Origin: Streptomyces seoulensis
Lineage (GTDB): Bacteria; Actinomycetota; Actinomycetes; Streptomycetales; Streptomycetaceae
NCBI GenBank assembly: GCA_013364255.1
Contig: CP054936.1
Location: 7,334,353 to 7,398,352 of the forward strand
Direction: 5' to 3'
DNA length: 64,000 bases
Made by a program: the position numbers and the translations under genes. The notes beneath the pieces are model-generated. The model saw nothing but the letters and a program-made list of their open reading frames with translations, ran no database searches and was not told the origin of the DNA. Shown here piece by piece: positions 47,029 through 56,005 of the stretch. The number at the start of each line of letters is the position of its first letter. Position 1 is the first letter of the stretch.

Positions 47029-47706
47029 GTGGAAATTCGTCTCGACGGGACGCACTACCCGGTGTCGACCCTTGGCCCGGGACAGCGGCTCGGCGTGTGG
47101 GTCCAGGGCTGTTCGCTGGGGTGCGCCGGCTGCATGTCCCGGCACACCTGGGACCCCGGGGCGGGCACGTCCACCACGGTCGGCGACGTGCTGGCGCGCT
47201 GGAAGGAGGCGCTCGCCGACGGGGCCGAGGGCCTCACGGTCAGCGGCGGCGAGCCGCTCCAGCAGCCCGCGGCGCTCGCCGCGCTGCTGGCCGGCGCGGC
47301 ACGCCTGCGGGACGGGGCCCGGCGCCACGAGGGGAGCGCCGGGCCCCGCCCCGTGGACCTGCTGGTGTACACGGGGTACGAACCGGGGGAGTTGACCGCC
47401 GAGCGGCGTACGGCGCTGGCCCGCGCGGACGCCGTGATCACCGGCCGGTTCCGCGTCGCCGAGCCCACCCGGCTGCTGTGGCGCGGCTCGGCCAACCAGC
47501 GGCTGATCCCGCTGACCCCGCGCGGCGCCGCCCGCTACGCCCCCTACCTGGCACGGGAGTCGGGGGACCGGCGCCTGCAGGCGGCCACCGGGGCGGACGG
47601 CGCGCTGCGGATCTACGGGGTGCCGCTGCGCGGCGAACTGGCCGAGCTGGAACGGCGGCTCAGGGCCGCGGGCGTGGGACTCACGGAGCGGAGCTGGCGG
47701 CCATGA
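47029..47706 (+). CDS. Minimal radical-SAM (4Fe-4S) protein, activase-like
   Basis: The protein (225 residues) is close in size and layout to NrdG and other 4Fe-4S single-cluster activases. The cluster motif CSLGCAGC has Cys28, Cys32 and Cys35 (CxxxCxxC), and SGGEPLQQ near residues 72-79 is the usual GGE SAM-binding motif. LLVYTGYEPGEL follows. No glycyl-radical enzyme or ribonucleotide reductase is next to it, so its partner is not the usual one. GTG 47029 is chosen because GAGGAGG lies seven bases upstream. It converges on the macro-domain gene with a 26-base overlap. Confidence 0.88.
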   Translation: MEIRLDGTHYPVSTLGPGQRLGVWVQGCSLGCAGCMSRHTWDPGAGTSTTVGDVLARWKEALADGAEGLTVSGGEPLQQPAALAALLAGAARLRDGARRHEGSAGPRPVDLLVYTGYEPGELTAERRTALARADAVITGRFRVAEPTRLLWRGSANQRLIPLTPRGAARYAPYLARESGDRRLQAATGADGALRIYGVPLRGELAELERRLRAAGVGLTERSWRP

Positions 47707-48889
47707 GCAACCGGGCGCGGCTCTCCTTGAGCGTCACCAGCAGCACCGACCAGGTCGGGTCGCGGCGCAGTTCCTCCCCGACGGCGCCCAGCAGCACGCG
47801 CGCCGCGGTCTCGGCGGGCAGTCCGCCGCTGCCGGCGCCCAGCAGCGGGAAGCAGATCGAGGACATCGGCAGGGACAGGAAGTCCCGCTCGCGGCGGGCC
47901 AGTTCGAAGGAGGCCCGGACGGCCTCCGGCAGGACGGCGGGTGTTACGTGGTAGTGGTCGCCGTCGCCCTCCGGGGTGGCGATCGCCGCGTGGTGGATGC
48001 GCCGCACCCCCTGCGCGGCCAAGGCGCCGGAGGAGGTGGCGACGACCGTGCCCGGCCGCACGGGCAGGCCGGCCCGGCCGTGCGTGCGCTGCCACACCCG
48101 CAGTTCACGCGAGAGCACGTCGTCCACGACCTCGCCCGCCGCGTCCCGGACGGCCGCCGCCCGGCGCAGCGCCCCGGACACCGTGGAGCGGAAGGTCTTG
48201 GACATCTCCAGGTACGTGTTCTCCGAGGAGACGAGGATGTCCACGTCCCGCACCAGTTCGATCGGGCAGACCCGCACGGTGATCCGGCCCGGCGCGGCGC
48301 CCGCGCCCGGTCGGGCGCCGGGGAACCGGGGGCGCGGGGGCGGCACCCGGGCGCCGGCCGGCGCGGCGTGCGTCGGCGGGGCCGCGGGGGGCAGGACCGG
48401 CGCCTGTCCGGGGTCCACCGCCCGGGCGTCCCGGACGGGCGGCGCGCCGGGGCGGCCGCCGGCCGCCTCCCGGGCCACCGCCCTTACCGCCGCGGCCAGT
48501 TCGGCGACCACGTCGTGCTCCTGCTTCTTGCGGAAGCGCTCGGTGCTCACGCCGTAGACGCCCGCCGCGGCCTTGCGGCGGTCGACCGCGGGCACCCCGC
48601 GCCGTGCGGCGAGGATCCCGAAGGAGTGGGCGGCGGCCCGGGCCAGCGGATCGCAGGAGGGGTCGTCGCGCACCGGAACACCGCCGGCCAGCCGCCGCAC
48701 CGCCGCGGCCAGCAGTTCCTCGATGGCGCTCTGCTCGTCCCGCCCCCCGGTGCACAGCCCCGCGGCGACGGCGGCCTCGCGCAGCGCGTCCCGGGGACAG
48801 TGGCGCAGTCCGGGCAGACCGCGGCGCCTGAGTTCACGCAGTTCGACGACGAGACTTTCGTGCGAGGGCAGGGGCTGCATGGTGCGCAT
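47681..48889 (-). CDS. Macro-domain-like (ADP-ribose-binding) protein
   Basis: The protein has about 402 residues from ATG 48889; 48961 is the outer alternative. Residues 1-125 are helical with a conserved-looking motif (HSFGILAARRGVPAVDRRKAA). A Pro/Ala linker follows, then residues from about 205 look like a macro domain. There, ILVSSENTYLEM stands where classical macro domains have NAAN, with GTVVATSSGAL, GVRRIHHAAI and the glycine loop FPLLGAGSGG. Macro domains bind ADP-ribose and its derivatives. With a RES NAD+-phosphorylase in the same island, it may sense or remove ADP-ribose-1''-phosphate; this link is inference. Confidence 0.8.
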   Translation of the reverse strand: MRTMQPLPSHESLVVELRELRRRGLPGLRHCPRDALREAAVAAGLCTGGRDEQSAIEELLAAAVRRLAGGVPVRDDPSCDPLARAAAHSFGILAARRGVPAVDRRKAAAGVYGVSTERFRKKQEHDVVAELAAAVRAVAREAAGGRPGAPPVRDARAVDPGQAPVLPPAAPPTHAAPAGARVPPPRPRFPGARPGAGAAPGRITVRVCPIELVRDVDILVSSENTYLEMSKTFRSTVSGALRRAAAVRDAAGEVVDDVLSRELRVWQRTHGRAGLPVRPGTVVATSSGALAAQGVRRIHHAAIATPEGDGDHYHVTPAVLPEAVRASFELARRERDFLSLPMSSICFPLLGAGSGGLPAETAARVLLGAVGEELRRDPTWSVLLVTLKESRARLLMAASSAP

Positions 48890-49114
48890 GGTAGTCCCGG
48901 CGCCGGAAAAACGGACGGCGCGCGGGCGGCGTACCGGAAGGCGAAACGGAACCGGAATCATCCGTTCTTTCCGGCGCGGCCCGTGAACGGTCCGGAATGC
49001 TCCGGCGGCCGTTTCACGCGAATCGGTGAAGATTTTGAAAACCGCCCGGTAGTCGAATGGAGGTGGTTATTCTTGACCGCCCCGCGACCCATGCGCCGGG
49101 ATCATTCGTTCCGC

Positions 49115-49150
49115 GCCGAGCCCGCCGAGCCCGCCGAGCCCGCCAAGCCC
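49115..49150 (+). repeat. Four tandem 9-base repeats before the kinase gene
   Basis: The unit GCCGAGCCC is repeated at 49115, 49124 and 49133, with a fourth copy at 49142 changed at one base. It lies in the leader of the kinase gene, 39 bases before the start codon. It may vary in copy number; no function is evident. Confidence 0.8.
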
Positions 49151-49188
49151 CTCAGATCCGTCCCCCGCGTATCCCGGAAGGCCGGAAG

Positions 49189-51501
49189 ATGACGACCACG
49201 CCGCCCACGGAATACGTCGACCAGGCGGACGGCGGTTTCGGTTCCGCCCGGACCGTGGAGACCCGGCCGGCGCGCGCCGACGTCCCCGCCGAACTCGCCG
49301 AGCGCTTCGTCCTCGTGGCCGTGCTCTCCCGGGCCGAGCGGCCCGCCGAGACCGTGGTGCTGCGCGTACGCGACCTGACGGCGCGTCACGGAGCGGCCGG
49401 GATACCCCTGGTCCTCAAGTACTACCACCGCCTGCACGCCCCGTCGCCGGACGTCGAGCACGAACTGCTGGACCTCGGCGCATTGCCCGCGCCGCACCTG
49501 GAACGGCTGCTGGAGACCGGGCGGGCGCACGGACACCCCTGGCACCTGTACTGGTCGCACGGTGAGGAGACCCTGGAGCGGTACCACGCCGACCACCGCG
49601 ACGGACTGCCGCCGACGGCCGTGAAGTCGCTGGTCGCCCAGTTGTGGACGGCCCTGACCGCCCTGCACGGACGGGGCGTCGTGCACCGGGACGTCACCCC
49701 CGACAACATCATGGTGCAGACCCGTCGCGCCGACACCGCCGACCTCGTCCTCGTCGACTTCGGCGCCGCCGTCCACCGCCCCGACGAGGCGCTGGAATCC
49801 CGCACCGACTGGCGCGGCAAACCCCTCTACCTCGCCCCCGAGGCGGGTCTGCTGCGCCAGTCCGTCTCCGAGGCCGGCGACTGGTGGTCGGTCGGCATGG
49901 TGGTCGCCCAACTCGCCCTCGGCTCACACCCGATCACCTTCCGCCGCGACGAGGAGGTCCTCGCCGAGATCGCCACCCACGACCCCGACGTCGGCGGCAT
50001 CGAGGACCGGCGCACCCGGCTGCTCTGCGAGGGCCTGCTGACCCGGGCCCGCGAACACCGCTGGGGCGCCGAACAGGTACGGGACTGGCTGGCCGGCCAG
50101 GACCCCGACGTCGCCGTCCGGAGCGGCGAGGCGATGACCCCCGCCGACGCCGATTCGCGCCCGGTGATCAGCCCGTTCCCCTTCATGGGGCAGGAGTTCA
50201 CCGGCACCGACCGGCTCGCCGTGCATCTGGACCACAACCACCTCTCGGCCGCCCGCATGCTCGCCGCCGACGCCGACCGGGCCCGACTCGTCGCTTGGCT
50301 AGGCCAGTTCGAGACCGTCGGCGACCGCAGCCCGGAGGAACTGGACCGGCTCGCGGCCCTGCGCACCGAACTCGCCCGCCCGCCGACCGCCGCCGTCCTG
50401 GTCCGGCTGCTGAACTGGCTCGGCCCCGGCCTCGACGCCACCTGGCACGGCGTCGCCCTCGACGCGCACGGCATGCGCCTGCTGTGCCAGGGCGCGCGGG
50501 AGGGCAACGCCGACGCCGTGGCCCTCGTCGCCCACCTGGTGAACCACCCCGCGATCCTCACCGGACTCGCCCAGCGGCCGGGTGGCCAGGGCCTGGACGA
50601 GACCGACCGCGCCTGGCGCGTCCTGCGCGCCCGCTGGGAGCCCACCGTCCAGGAGATCGCGACCGGCCGGACGCGCACCGTACGCGCCGCCCTCAAGCAC
50701 ACCCCGGCCGTGGACGCCTGGCTCCTGCAACTGGCCCGCGAGCCGGAACGCACCCGCGGCAGACTCACCGACGCGGCACTGCGCGAACGCGCCCGGTTCC
50801 CCGAACGCGTCCCCTGGTACGACGCGCTGCTCGCCGCACCCGACGACGACCCGCGCCTGCTCGCCGCCCTCCTCCTCACCCCGCACGCCGCCGCCGAGGC
50901 GGACGGGCTGCGGGCGGATCGCGTCGAGGCGGAAGCCGTCCGGCTGTTCGACACCGACCAGGACCACCTGGCCACCGTGCTGCGGCGGCTGGACCGCCTG
51001 CCCACCCTGGGCTGGGCCCTGCTCGGCGCCACCGTCGTCACCGCGCCCTGGACCTTCGTCACCGGTCTCGCCGACGTCCTCGGCCGCGCCTCCCAGGAAG
51101 GCGTCATCACCGCCTGGCTGCTCGAACTGCCCTCCGCCGCGATCGTCTTCGCCGCCGAGCTGTGGACCGCCGTGTACATCGGCCCGCTCCTCTACCACCC
51201 CCGGCACTCGCTGGCCGGACTCCTCATCCGCAGCGCCGAGCGCCCCGCCCGGCTGACCCGCTCCCGAGGCCGCCTCGGCCTCTTCGTCGCGGCCGCGCTG
51301 CTCCTGCTCGCGGTCCTCCTCGCCTTCTACGCCATCGACGCCGCCCCCTGGATCTGGCCGCTGACCTCGGCCGTCGCGGTCGCCGCCTGGAGCGTGCGGC
51401 GCTGCCTGGCGCGGCGCCGCACCCGCCGCGCCCACCGCACCCGCCGGACGGACGCCCGGCGGCCCCTCACCACGCCCGGCAGGACAGGAGAACAGGCATG
51501 A
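49189..51501 (+). CDS. Membrane-anchored Ser/Thr protein kinase-like protein
   Basis: This 770-residue protein has an N-terminal Hanks-type kinase domain: the ATP-binding Lys in VLKYYH (Lys77), the catalytic loop HRDVTPDNIM (Asp168, Asn173) and DFGAA (Asp190). The glycine-rich loop is poorly kept. A helical region of about 350 residues follows. Hydrophobic segments lie near 610-680 and at the C terminus (LFVAAALLLLAVLLAFYA and WPLTSAVAVAAWSV), so the kinase is tied to the membrane. It is the first gene of a coupled operon that ends with an FHA protein, a reader of phosphothreonine. GGAAG precedes ATG 49189. Confidence 0.87.
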   Translation: MTTTPPTEYVDQADGGFGSARTVETRPARADVPAELAERFVLVAVLSRAERPAETVVLRVRDLTARHGAAGIPLVLKYYHRLHAPSPDVEHELLDLGALPAPHLERLLETGRAHGHPWHLYWSHGEETLERYHADHRDGLPPTAVKSLVAQLWTALTALHGRGVVHRDVTPDNIMVQTRRADTADLVLVDFGAAVHRPDEALESRTDWRGKPLYLAPEAGLLRQSVSEAGDWWSVGMVVAQLALGSHPITFRRDEEVLAEIATHDPDVGGIEDRRTRLLCEGLLTRAREHRWGAEQVRDWLAGQDPDVAVRSGEAMTPADADSRPVISPFPFMGQEFTGTDRLAVHLDHNHLSAARMLAADADRARLVAWLGQFETVGDRSPEELDRLAALRTELARPPTAAVLVRLLNWLGPGLDATWHGVALDAHGMRLLCQGAREGNADAVALVAHLVNHPAILTGLAQRPGGQGLDETDRAWRVLRARWEPTVQEIATGRTRTVRAALKHTPAVDAWLLQLAREPERTRGRLTDAALRERARFPERVPWYDALLAAPDDDPRLLAALLLTPHAAAEADGLRADRVEAEAVRLFDTDQDHLATVLRRLDRLPTLGWALLGATVVTAPWTFVTGLADVLGRASQEGVITAWLLELPSAAIVFAAELWTAVYIGPLLYHPRHSLAGLLIRSAERPARLTRSRGRLGLFVAAALLLLAVLLAFYAIDAAPWIWPLTSAVAVAAWSVRRCLARRRTRRAHRTRRTDARRPLTTPGRTGEQA

Positions 51502-53144
51502 GCTCGGGTCTCGCCTTCCCGATGACCGACTTCGTCGCGCCGGCCGTGAGCTTCCCGCCGCCCCCGCCCCTGGAGGCGCAGGCGCTGCCGCACACCGGCA
51601 TGCTGCACGCCCACGACGCCGTCGGCCACGCCTCCGGCCACCTCGCCGACGCGGCGGGCCACGCCGTCCACGAGGCCGCCGACGCGGCGCTCCAGGTGCT
51701 CGGCTCGCTCAGCGGCGTCCTGCTCGCCGGACGGGCCGCGCTGGTCACCACCCGCCTCCTGGCCGCGGCCGCGGTACGCGCCGCCGACGAACAGCGGTGC
51801 CTGGAGCGGCAGCAGGCGCTGGCCGCGACGGCCGCCGAACAGTGGCAGGCCGCCGCGTTCGCCGCCGTGCGCGTCAACGCCCGCAGACACGCCCTGCTGG
51901 CCCGGGCCGGCCGCGCCGCCCGCCCCGGCGCCGGGGGCGGCGGCCCCGCCGACGCCCCGCCCCGTCCCGAACTGCCCCCGCCGCTGACACCCATCGGCGA
52001 ACGGCTGTGCGACCTCCGTCAGGACCTGGCCCGGCTGGAGGAGGCCGTCCAGCGGGCCGAGGAACGGCACGCCGAGTGGGAGCAGCGGCGCCTGGCCGCC
52101 GCGCTGCGGGTGCCGGAGGGCGACGACGGCTTCCGGCGCGCCCTCGCCGAGAGCCGGCGGCGCACCCTGCGGCGGTTCGCCGAGGAGCGCACCGCCGGCG
52201 CCGAGGAACGGCAGGTGCCCCGGCAGGCCGCCGAACGGCGCGCGGCCCCGGGACTCGACGCCGACGAGGTCCGCGGCGCCGGCGCGGAGATCCTCGGCGA
52301 GCTGGACCCGCAGGCCGCGGCCGCGACCGCCGAACTGGCCGCCGCCGCGGTCGGGCACGCCGTGCGCCGCGCGGCCGACGACCCCCGCAGGGCCCGCATC
52401 CACCTCAACGAGGCGCGCAAGTTCGTCCGCGACGCCAACCGGGACGCCCGCCGCACCCGCGAGGCCGAGGAACGCGCCGCCCAGCTCCACGAGTTCCTCG
52501 CCTACCGGACCCCCGAGGGCGCCGAGGACATCGACCCGGCCCCCGACGCGCTCGCCCTGCTCCGCCGCGTCCTGGACGAGGGGGTGCCGCTCAGCCCGGC
52601 CGAGCGGGACCTCGTCGAACGCCGGGCGGAGGAACGCCGCTGCGCCTTGGAGGCCCTGTACGTCCGCGAGCAGTGCGCCGGCGCCCTCGCGGAACTGGCG
52701 CACCGGTTCGGCGGCCGGGCCACGGCCGCACGGCCCGAGGGGCAGGAACTGCGCCTGGACTGGACGCCCCCGGGCTGGGAGCCCGGCCACTGGCTCCGGG
52801 CCGGCCTCGTCGAGGGGAGCCTGCGTGTGGCGACCATGTACCGGGGGGCGCCGGGGGAGCGGACGCCCGAGCAGCGCGCCCTGGACGACGCCCGCTGCCA
52901 CGAGACCCGTGAACTGCTCGGCCGCTTCGAGGAGATCACCGGCGCGCTCGGCCTGGACCTGGAGTTCACCCTCGAACAGACCGAGGGCGCGCTGCCGGGC
53001 GTGCTCGGGGAGGACGCCTGGAACCTGGACGACGTCCTGGACGACGTCGTCGCCGAGGAGGCCGGCCGGCGCGCGGCCCGGGAGCGGGACGCGTCCCGCG
53101 AGGGCCCCCGCCACCGGACCGCCGACGGCGACCGGCGCCGCTGA
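51498..53144 (+). CDS. Coiled-coil protein of the kinase operon
   Basis: This 548-residue soluble protein is dominated by Ala, Arg and Glu and has long predicted coiled coils near residues 170-215 and 290-340. A Pro-rich N terminus and His/Ala/Asp-rich helices (GHASGHLADAAGHAVHEAAD) come first. The final 150 residues are more globular (LRLDWTPPGWEPGHW and on) and end very acidic, then basic. It is coupled to the kinase by an ATGA overlap. It looks like a scaffold or kinase substrate. No known family recognised. Confidence 0.8.
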   Translation: MSSGLAFPMTDFVAPAVSFPPPPPLEAQALPHTGMLHAHDAVGHASGHLADAAGHAVHEAADAALQVLGSLSGVLLAGRAALVTTRLLAAAAVRAADEQRCLERQQALAATAAEQWQAAAFAAVRVNARRHALLARAGRAARPGAGGGGPADAPPRPELPPPLTPIGERLCDLRQDLARLEEAVQRAEERHAEWEQRRLAAALRVPEGDDGFRRALAESRRRTLRRFAEERTAGAEERQVPRQAAERRAAPGLDADEVRGAGAEILGELDPQAAAATAELAAAAVGHAVRRAADDPRRARIHLNEARKFVRDANRDARRTREAEERAAQLHEFLAYRTPEGAEDIDPAPDALALLRRVLDEGVPLSPAERDLVERRAEERRCALEALYVREQCAGALAELAHRFGGRATAARPEGQELRLDWTPPGWEPGHWLRAGLVEGSLRVATMYRGAPGERTPEQRALDDARCHETRELLGRFEEITGALGLDLEFTLEQTEGALPGVLGEDAWNLDDVLDDVVAEEAGRRAARERDASREGPRHRTADGDRRR

Positions 53145-53244
53145 GGACGTCCGCAGGACCCGACCGTACGAAAGCGTACGAGCACATCCATGAACCCGTA
53201 CGAGCACACCCATGGCGCCGCGCCCGCGGGCACCGGGAGGAACG

Positions 53245-55254
53245 ATGGACCTGGCCAAGGGAGACCGGCTGCCGCCCTTCGTGGAGGAGCTGACCGGAAC
53301 ACTCGGCGTGCACGCGCAGTACGTCCTGCACGGCAACGTCCGCGATCTGCACCTGGTGCGCCGCCGCGGCCGGGACGAGTACCGCTCGCTGCTCGAAGTG
53401 CTGTGGAACCCGCTGCGGAAGATCGGCTACCAGGCGCTGGTGATCTGCGACCAGGTGGGCGGCTTCCGGGTGGCGGAGGTCGGCTCGGCCCGGGCGGACG
53501 TGGAGGAACTGCTCCACGGCGCCCACGACTTCCCCGGCCAGACGGCGGCCCAACGCCAGTCCGTGATCGAGCAGTTGAGGAACGTCACCACCGGATGGGC
53601 CGAGCAGCGCCAGGAGATGCTGCGTGGCGGCGCCCGGCTGCGGCCGCTGCGGGTGGCGCTGGTGGTCGACCACGCCTCCCGGCTCGTCACCGACCCCTCC
53701 CGGCTGACCCCGGACGAACGGGACTTCTTCCTCGCCTGCCTCAAACTCGCCCACGAGGCCAAGCGGTTGCCCACCGTCAACGGCGACGTCATCGCGCCCG
53801 GGCCCGACCTGTTCAACCCGGTGATCTGGCTCGCCGACGGCGAGCGCGACCTGCCCGGCTGGCTGCTCTCGGGCAGCGAGCGCGTCCGCGCCGTGGCCGT
53901 CCCGGAGCCGGACGCGGACGAGCGCACGACGATGGCCCGTCTGCTGTGCGAGCACCACGAGCGCGAGACGGGCCCGGCGTTCGACGACCCCTCCCGGCCG
54001 TCCGGCGAGCGGGAGGCGGAGCGGGCCCGGACGGTCGGCGCCTTCGCGCGGGCGGCGACGGGGATGAGCCTGCGGGCCATGGCGGAGAGCGTGGCGCTGG
54101 CCCGCTCCCGGAACATGCCGTTCGACGCCGTGCCCGACGCCGTGCGGATCTACCGGCTCGGCGTGGAGAAGAACCCCTGGAGCCGCGACGAGATCCGGCA
54201 GCGCATCCTGCACGGCGAGGACCCCGGCAACCCCCGCTCCATCGTCCGGCGGGTGCTCGGCCAGGAGGCGGCCGTGGCGATGACCCTGGACATCCTCAAG
54301 CGCGCCGCGCTGGGACTGTCCGGGGCGCAGGCGACCAGCCCCGGGCACCGGCCGCGGGGCGTGCTGTTCTTCGCCGGCCCCACCGGAACCGGCAAGACCG
54401 AACTGGCCAAGGCGGTCGCCTCCGTCCTCTTCGACAGCGACCAGGCGTACCTCCGCTTCGACATGAGCGAGTTCTCGGCCGCCCACTCCGCCGACCGGCT
54501 GGTCGGCGCGCCCCCCGGCTACGTCGGCTACGAGGCGGGCGGCGAACTGACCTCCGCCGTACGGGAGAACCCCTTCCGGGTCGTCCTCTTCGACGAGATC
54601 GAGAAGGCCGACAAGGGCATCCTCGACAAGTTCCTCCAGGTGCTGGAGGACGGCCGGCTCACCGACGGCCAAGGTGTCACCACCTACTTCAGCGAGTGCG
54701 TCCTGATCTTCACCTCCAACCTCGGCGTGCAGCGCACGGACCCGAAGACGCAGGAACGCGAGTGGATCGTCCAGCCCGGCACGCCGTACCCGGAGTTGGA
54801 GGCGACCGTCAAGGACAACGTCAAGAAGCACTTCGACCAGGTCATCGGCCGCCCGGAGCTGATGAACCGGATCGGCGGCAACGTCGTCGTCTTCGACTTC
54901 ATCGCCGACGAGGTCGCCGAGCGGATCTTCGACCTCCAGGTCGGCAACATCCAGCGGCAGTTGGCGCAGGGGCACCAACTCGTTCTGGAGATCGAGGACG
55001 GCGCGCGGGCCCGGCTCCTGGAGCACTGCACCCGGGACAAGTGGAACGGCGGCCGCGGCATCGGCATGGTGCTGGAGACCCACCTGATCAACCCGCTCGC
55101 CCGCGAGCTGTTCGCCGCCTCCGAACTGGGGCCGGGCACCACGGTGGTGGTGACCGACGTGCGGCAGGCCGACAACGGGCGGGTCGACGTGTCGGTCGTG
55201 CTGAAGAGGGGAGGCGGCGCCGGTGCGGGCGCAGGGGAGTCCGGACGACGCTGA
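53245..55254 (+). CDS. AAA+ ATPase with ClpB-D2-like module and degenerate first AAA domain
   Basis: The protein has 669 residues. The C-terminal half is a ClpA/ClpB second-domain type AAA+ module: Walker A GPTGTGKT at residues 378-385, GAPPGYVGYEAGGELT (pore-loop region), Walker B LFDEIEK with Asp450-Glu451, sensor FTSNLG and a D2-small domain. The first 330 residues resemble an AAA core (YVLHGNVRDLHL, VALVVDHASRLV) but lack a Walker A motif, so that half is probably not catalytic. There is no Clp N-domain or ClpP loop. It probably remodels a protein of this operon. GGGAGG precedes ATG 53245. Confidence 0.9.
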   Translation: MDLAKGDRLPPFVEELTGTLGVHAQYVLHGNVRDLHLVRRRGRDEYRSLLEVLWNPLRKIGYQALVICDQVGGFRVAEVGSARADVEELLHGAHDFPGQTAAQRQSVIEQLRNVTTGWAEQRQEMLRGGARLRPLRVALVVDHASRLVTDPSRLTPDERDFFLACLKLAHEAKRLPTVNGDVIAPGPDLFNPVIWLADGERDLPGWLLSGSERVRAVAVPEPDADERTTMARLLCEHHERETGPAFDDPSRPSGEREAERARTVGAFARAATGMSLRAMAESVALARSRNMPFDAVPDAVRIYRLGVEKNPWSRDEIRQRILHGEDPGNPRSIVRRVLGQEAAVAMTLDILKRAALGLSGAQATSPGHRPRGVLFFAGPTGTGKTELAKAVASVLFDSDQAYLRFDMSEFSAAHSADRLVGAPPGYVGYEAGGELTSAVRENPFRVVLFDEIEKADKGILDKFLQVLEDGRLTDGQGVTTYFSECVLIFTSNLGVQRTDPKTQEREWIVQPGTPYPELEATVKDNVKKHFDQVIGRPELMNRIGGNVVVFDFIADEVAERIFDLQVGNIQRQLAQGHQLVLEIEDGARARLLEHCTRDKWNGGRGIGMVLETHLINPLARELFAASELGPGTTVVVTDVRQADNGRVDVSVVLKRGGGAGAGAGESGRR

Positions 55255-55942
55255 CGCGCGCGCGGAACCGCTCGACGACGACGCCGGCGACCGCGCGGAA
55301 GGAACCGACCGCGACGACCGCGAGGAAACGGCGGACGCGGACCCGGACGACGGGGAGGCGGTGGGGGAGGCGGACCCCGACGACTGGGAGGAGGTGGGGG
55401 AGGCGGCCGCGCCGGTCCGGCCCCCGCGTCCGCACCGCCCGGCGACGCGGCCCCCTCAAACGCTCGGCGTGCGGTGCCCGCGGTGCCCCGCCCTCGTCCC
55501 CACCGGTCTGGCCGTGTGCCCCAGCTGTCTCGCCCCCGTCGCCGCCCGTGAGCGGGGCAGCGGCGCCGGACGGGCCGCGGGGCGGATCGCCGGGGGCGCG
55601 CTGCGGCTGGTCCTGCGAGGCGGGGCCGGGCACCTGGACGTGCCGCGCGGCGCCGTGCTCCGTCTGGGCCGCAGCGGCGGCTGGGCGCCCGAGGCGGCCG
55701 GGCTCCTGGCCGACGAGCCCTCGGTCTCGGCCCGGCACGCGACCGTCGAGCACACCGTGGACGGGGCCGCGTGGGTGACGGAGGTCCCGCAGGGCGCCAC
55801 CAACGGCACCCGGGTCAACGAGCTGGTCCTCAGGCCGGGTTCGCGGTTCCGGCTGCGCAACGGCGACCGGGTGGGCCTCGGCCCGTGGGTCGACTTCGTC
55901 GTCCACGGGGTGGCGCGGGAACCCGGGGAGGCGGGCGACTGA
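55223..55942 (+). CDS. Zinc-ribbon plus FHA-domain protein
   Basis: The 239-residue protein starts with about 60 very acidic Asp/Glu-rich residues. A zinc ribbon follows (CPRCPALV and CPSCLAPV, two CxxC pairs, about residues 83-106), and an FHA domain from about residue 128. FHA markers are LRLGRSGG, SVSARHATVEH and ATNGTRVN; these bind phosphothreonine. The GTG start at 55223 overlaps the AAA+ gene by 32 bases. With a kinase at the head of the same operon, it is the likely reader of its phosphorylation, perhaps bringing the AAA+ ATPase to a target. Confidence 0.88.
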   Translation: MRAQGSPDDADARAEPLDDDAGDRAEGTDRDDREETADADPDDGEAVGEADPDDWEEVGEAAAPVRPPRPHRPATRPPQTLGVRCPRCPALVPTGLAVCPSCLAPVAARERGSGAGRAAGRIAGGALRLVLRGGAGHLDVPRGAVLRLGRSGGWAPEAAGLLADEPSVSARHATVEHTVDGAAWVTEVPQGATNGTRVNELVLRPGSRFRLRNGDRVGLGPWVDFVVHGVAREPGEAGD

Positions 55943-56005
55943 GCGCGGGGAACGGGGACGTGCGCCTTGGCGCCTCAGCCCAGGGCGCCGCCCGGCGACG
56001 ACGCC

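Noticed and set aside
49115..49150. Tandem 9-base repeats as a CRISPR-like array
   Set aside because: The units are directly adjacent with no spacers and no cas genes are present.
49057..49188. Upstream ATG extending the kinase by 44 residues
   Set aside because: The extra residues come from the leader and tandem repeat (Arg/Ala/Pro-rich) and show no kinase character.
53245..55254. AAA+ gene as MoxR of a MoxR-vWA pair
   Set aside because: The ATPase module is of ClpA/B second-domain type, with ClpB-like C-terminal domain, not MoxR type.
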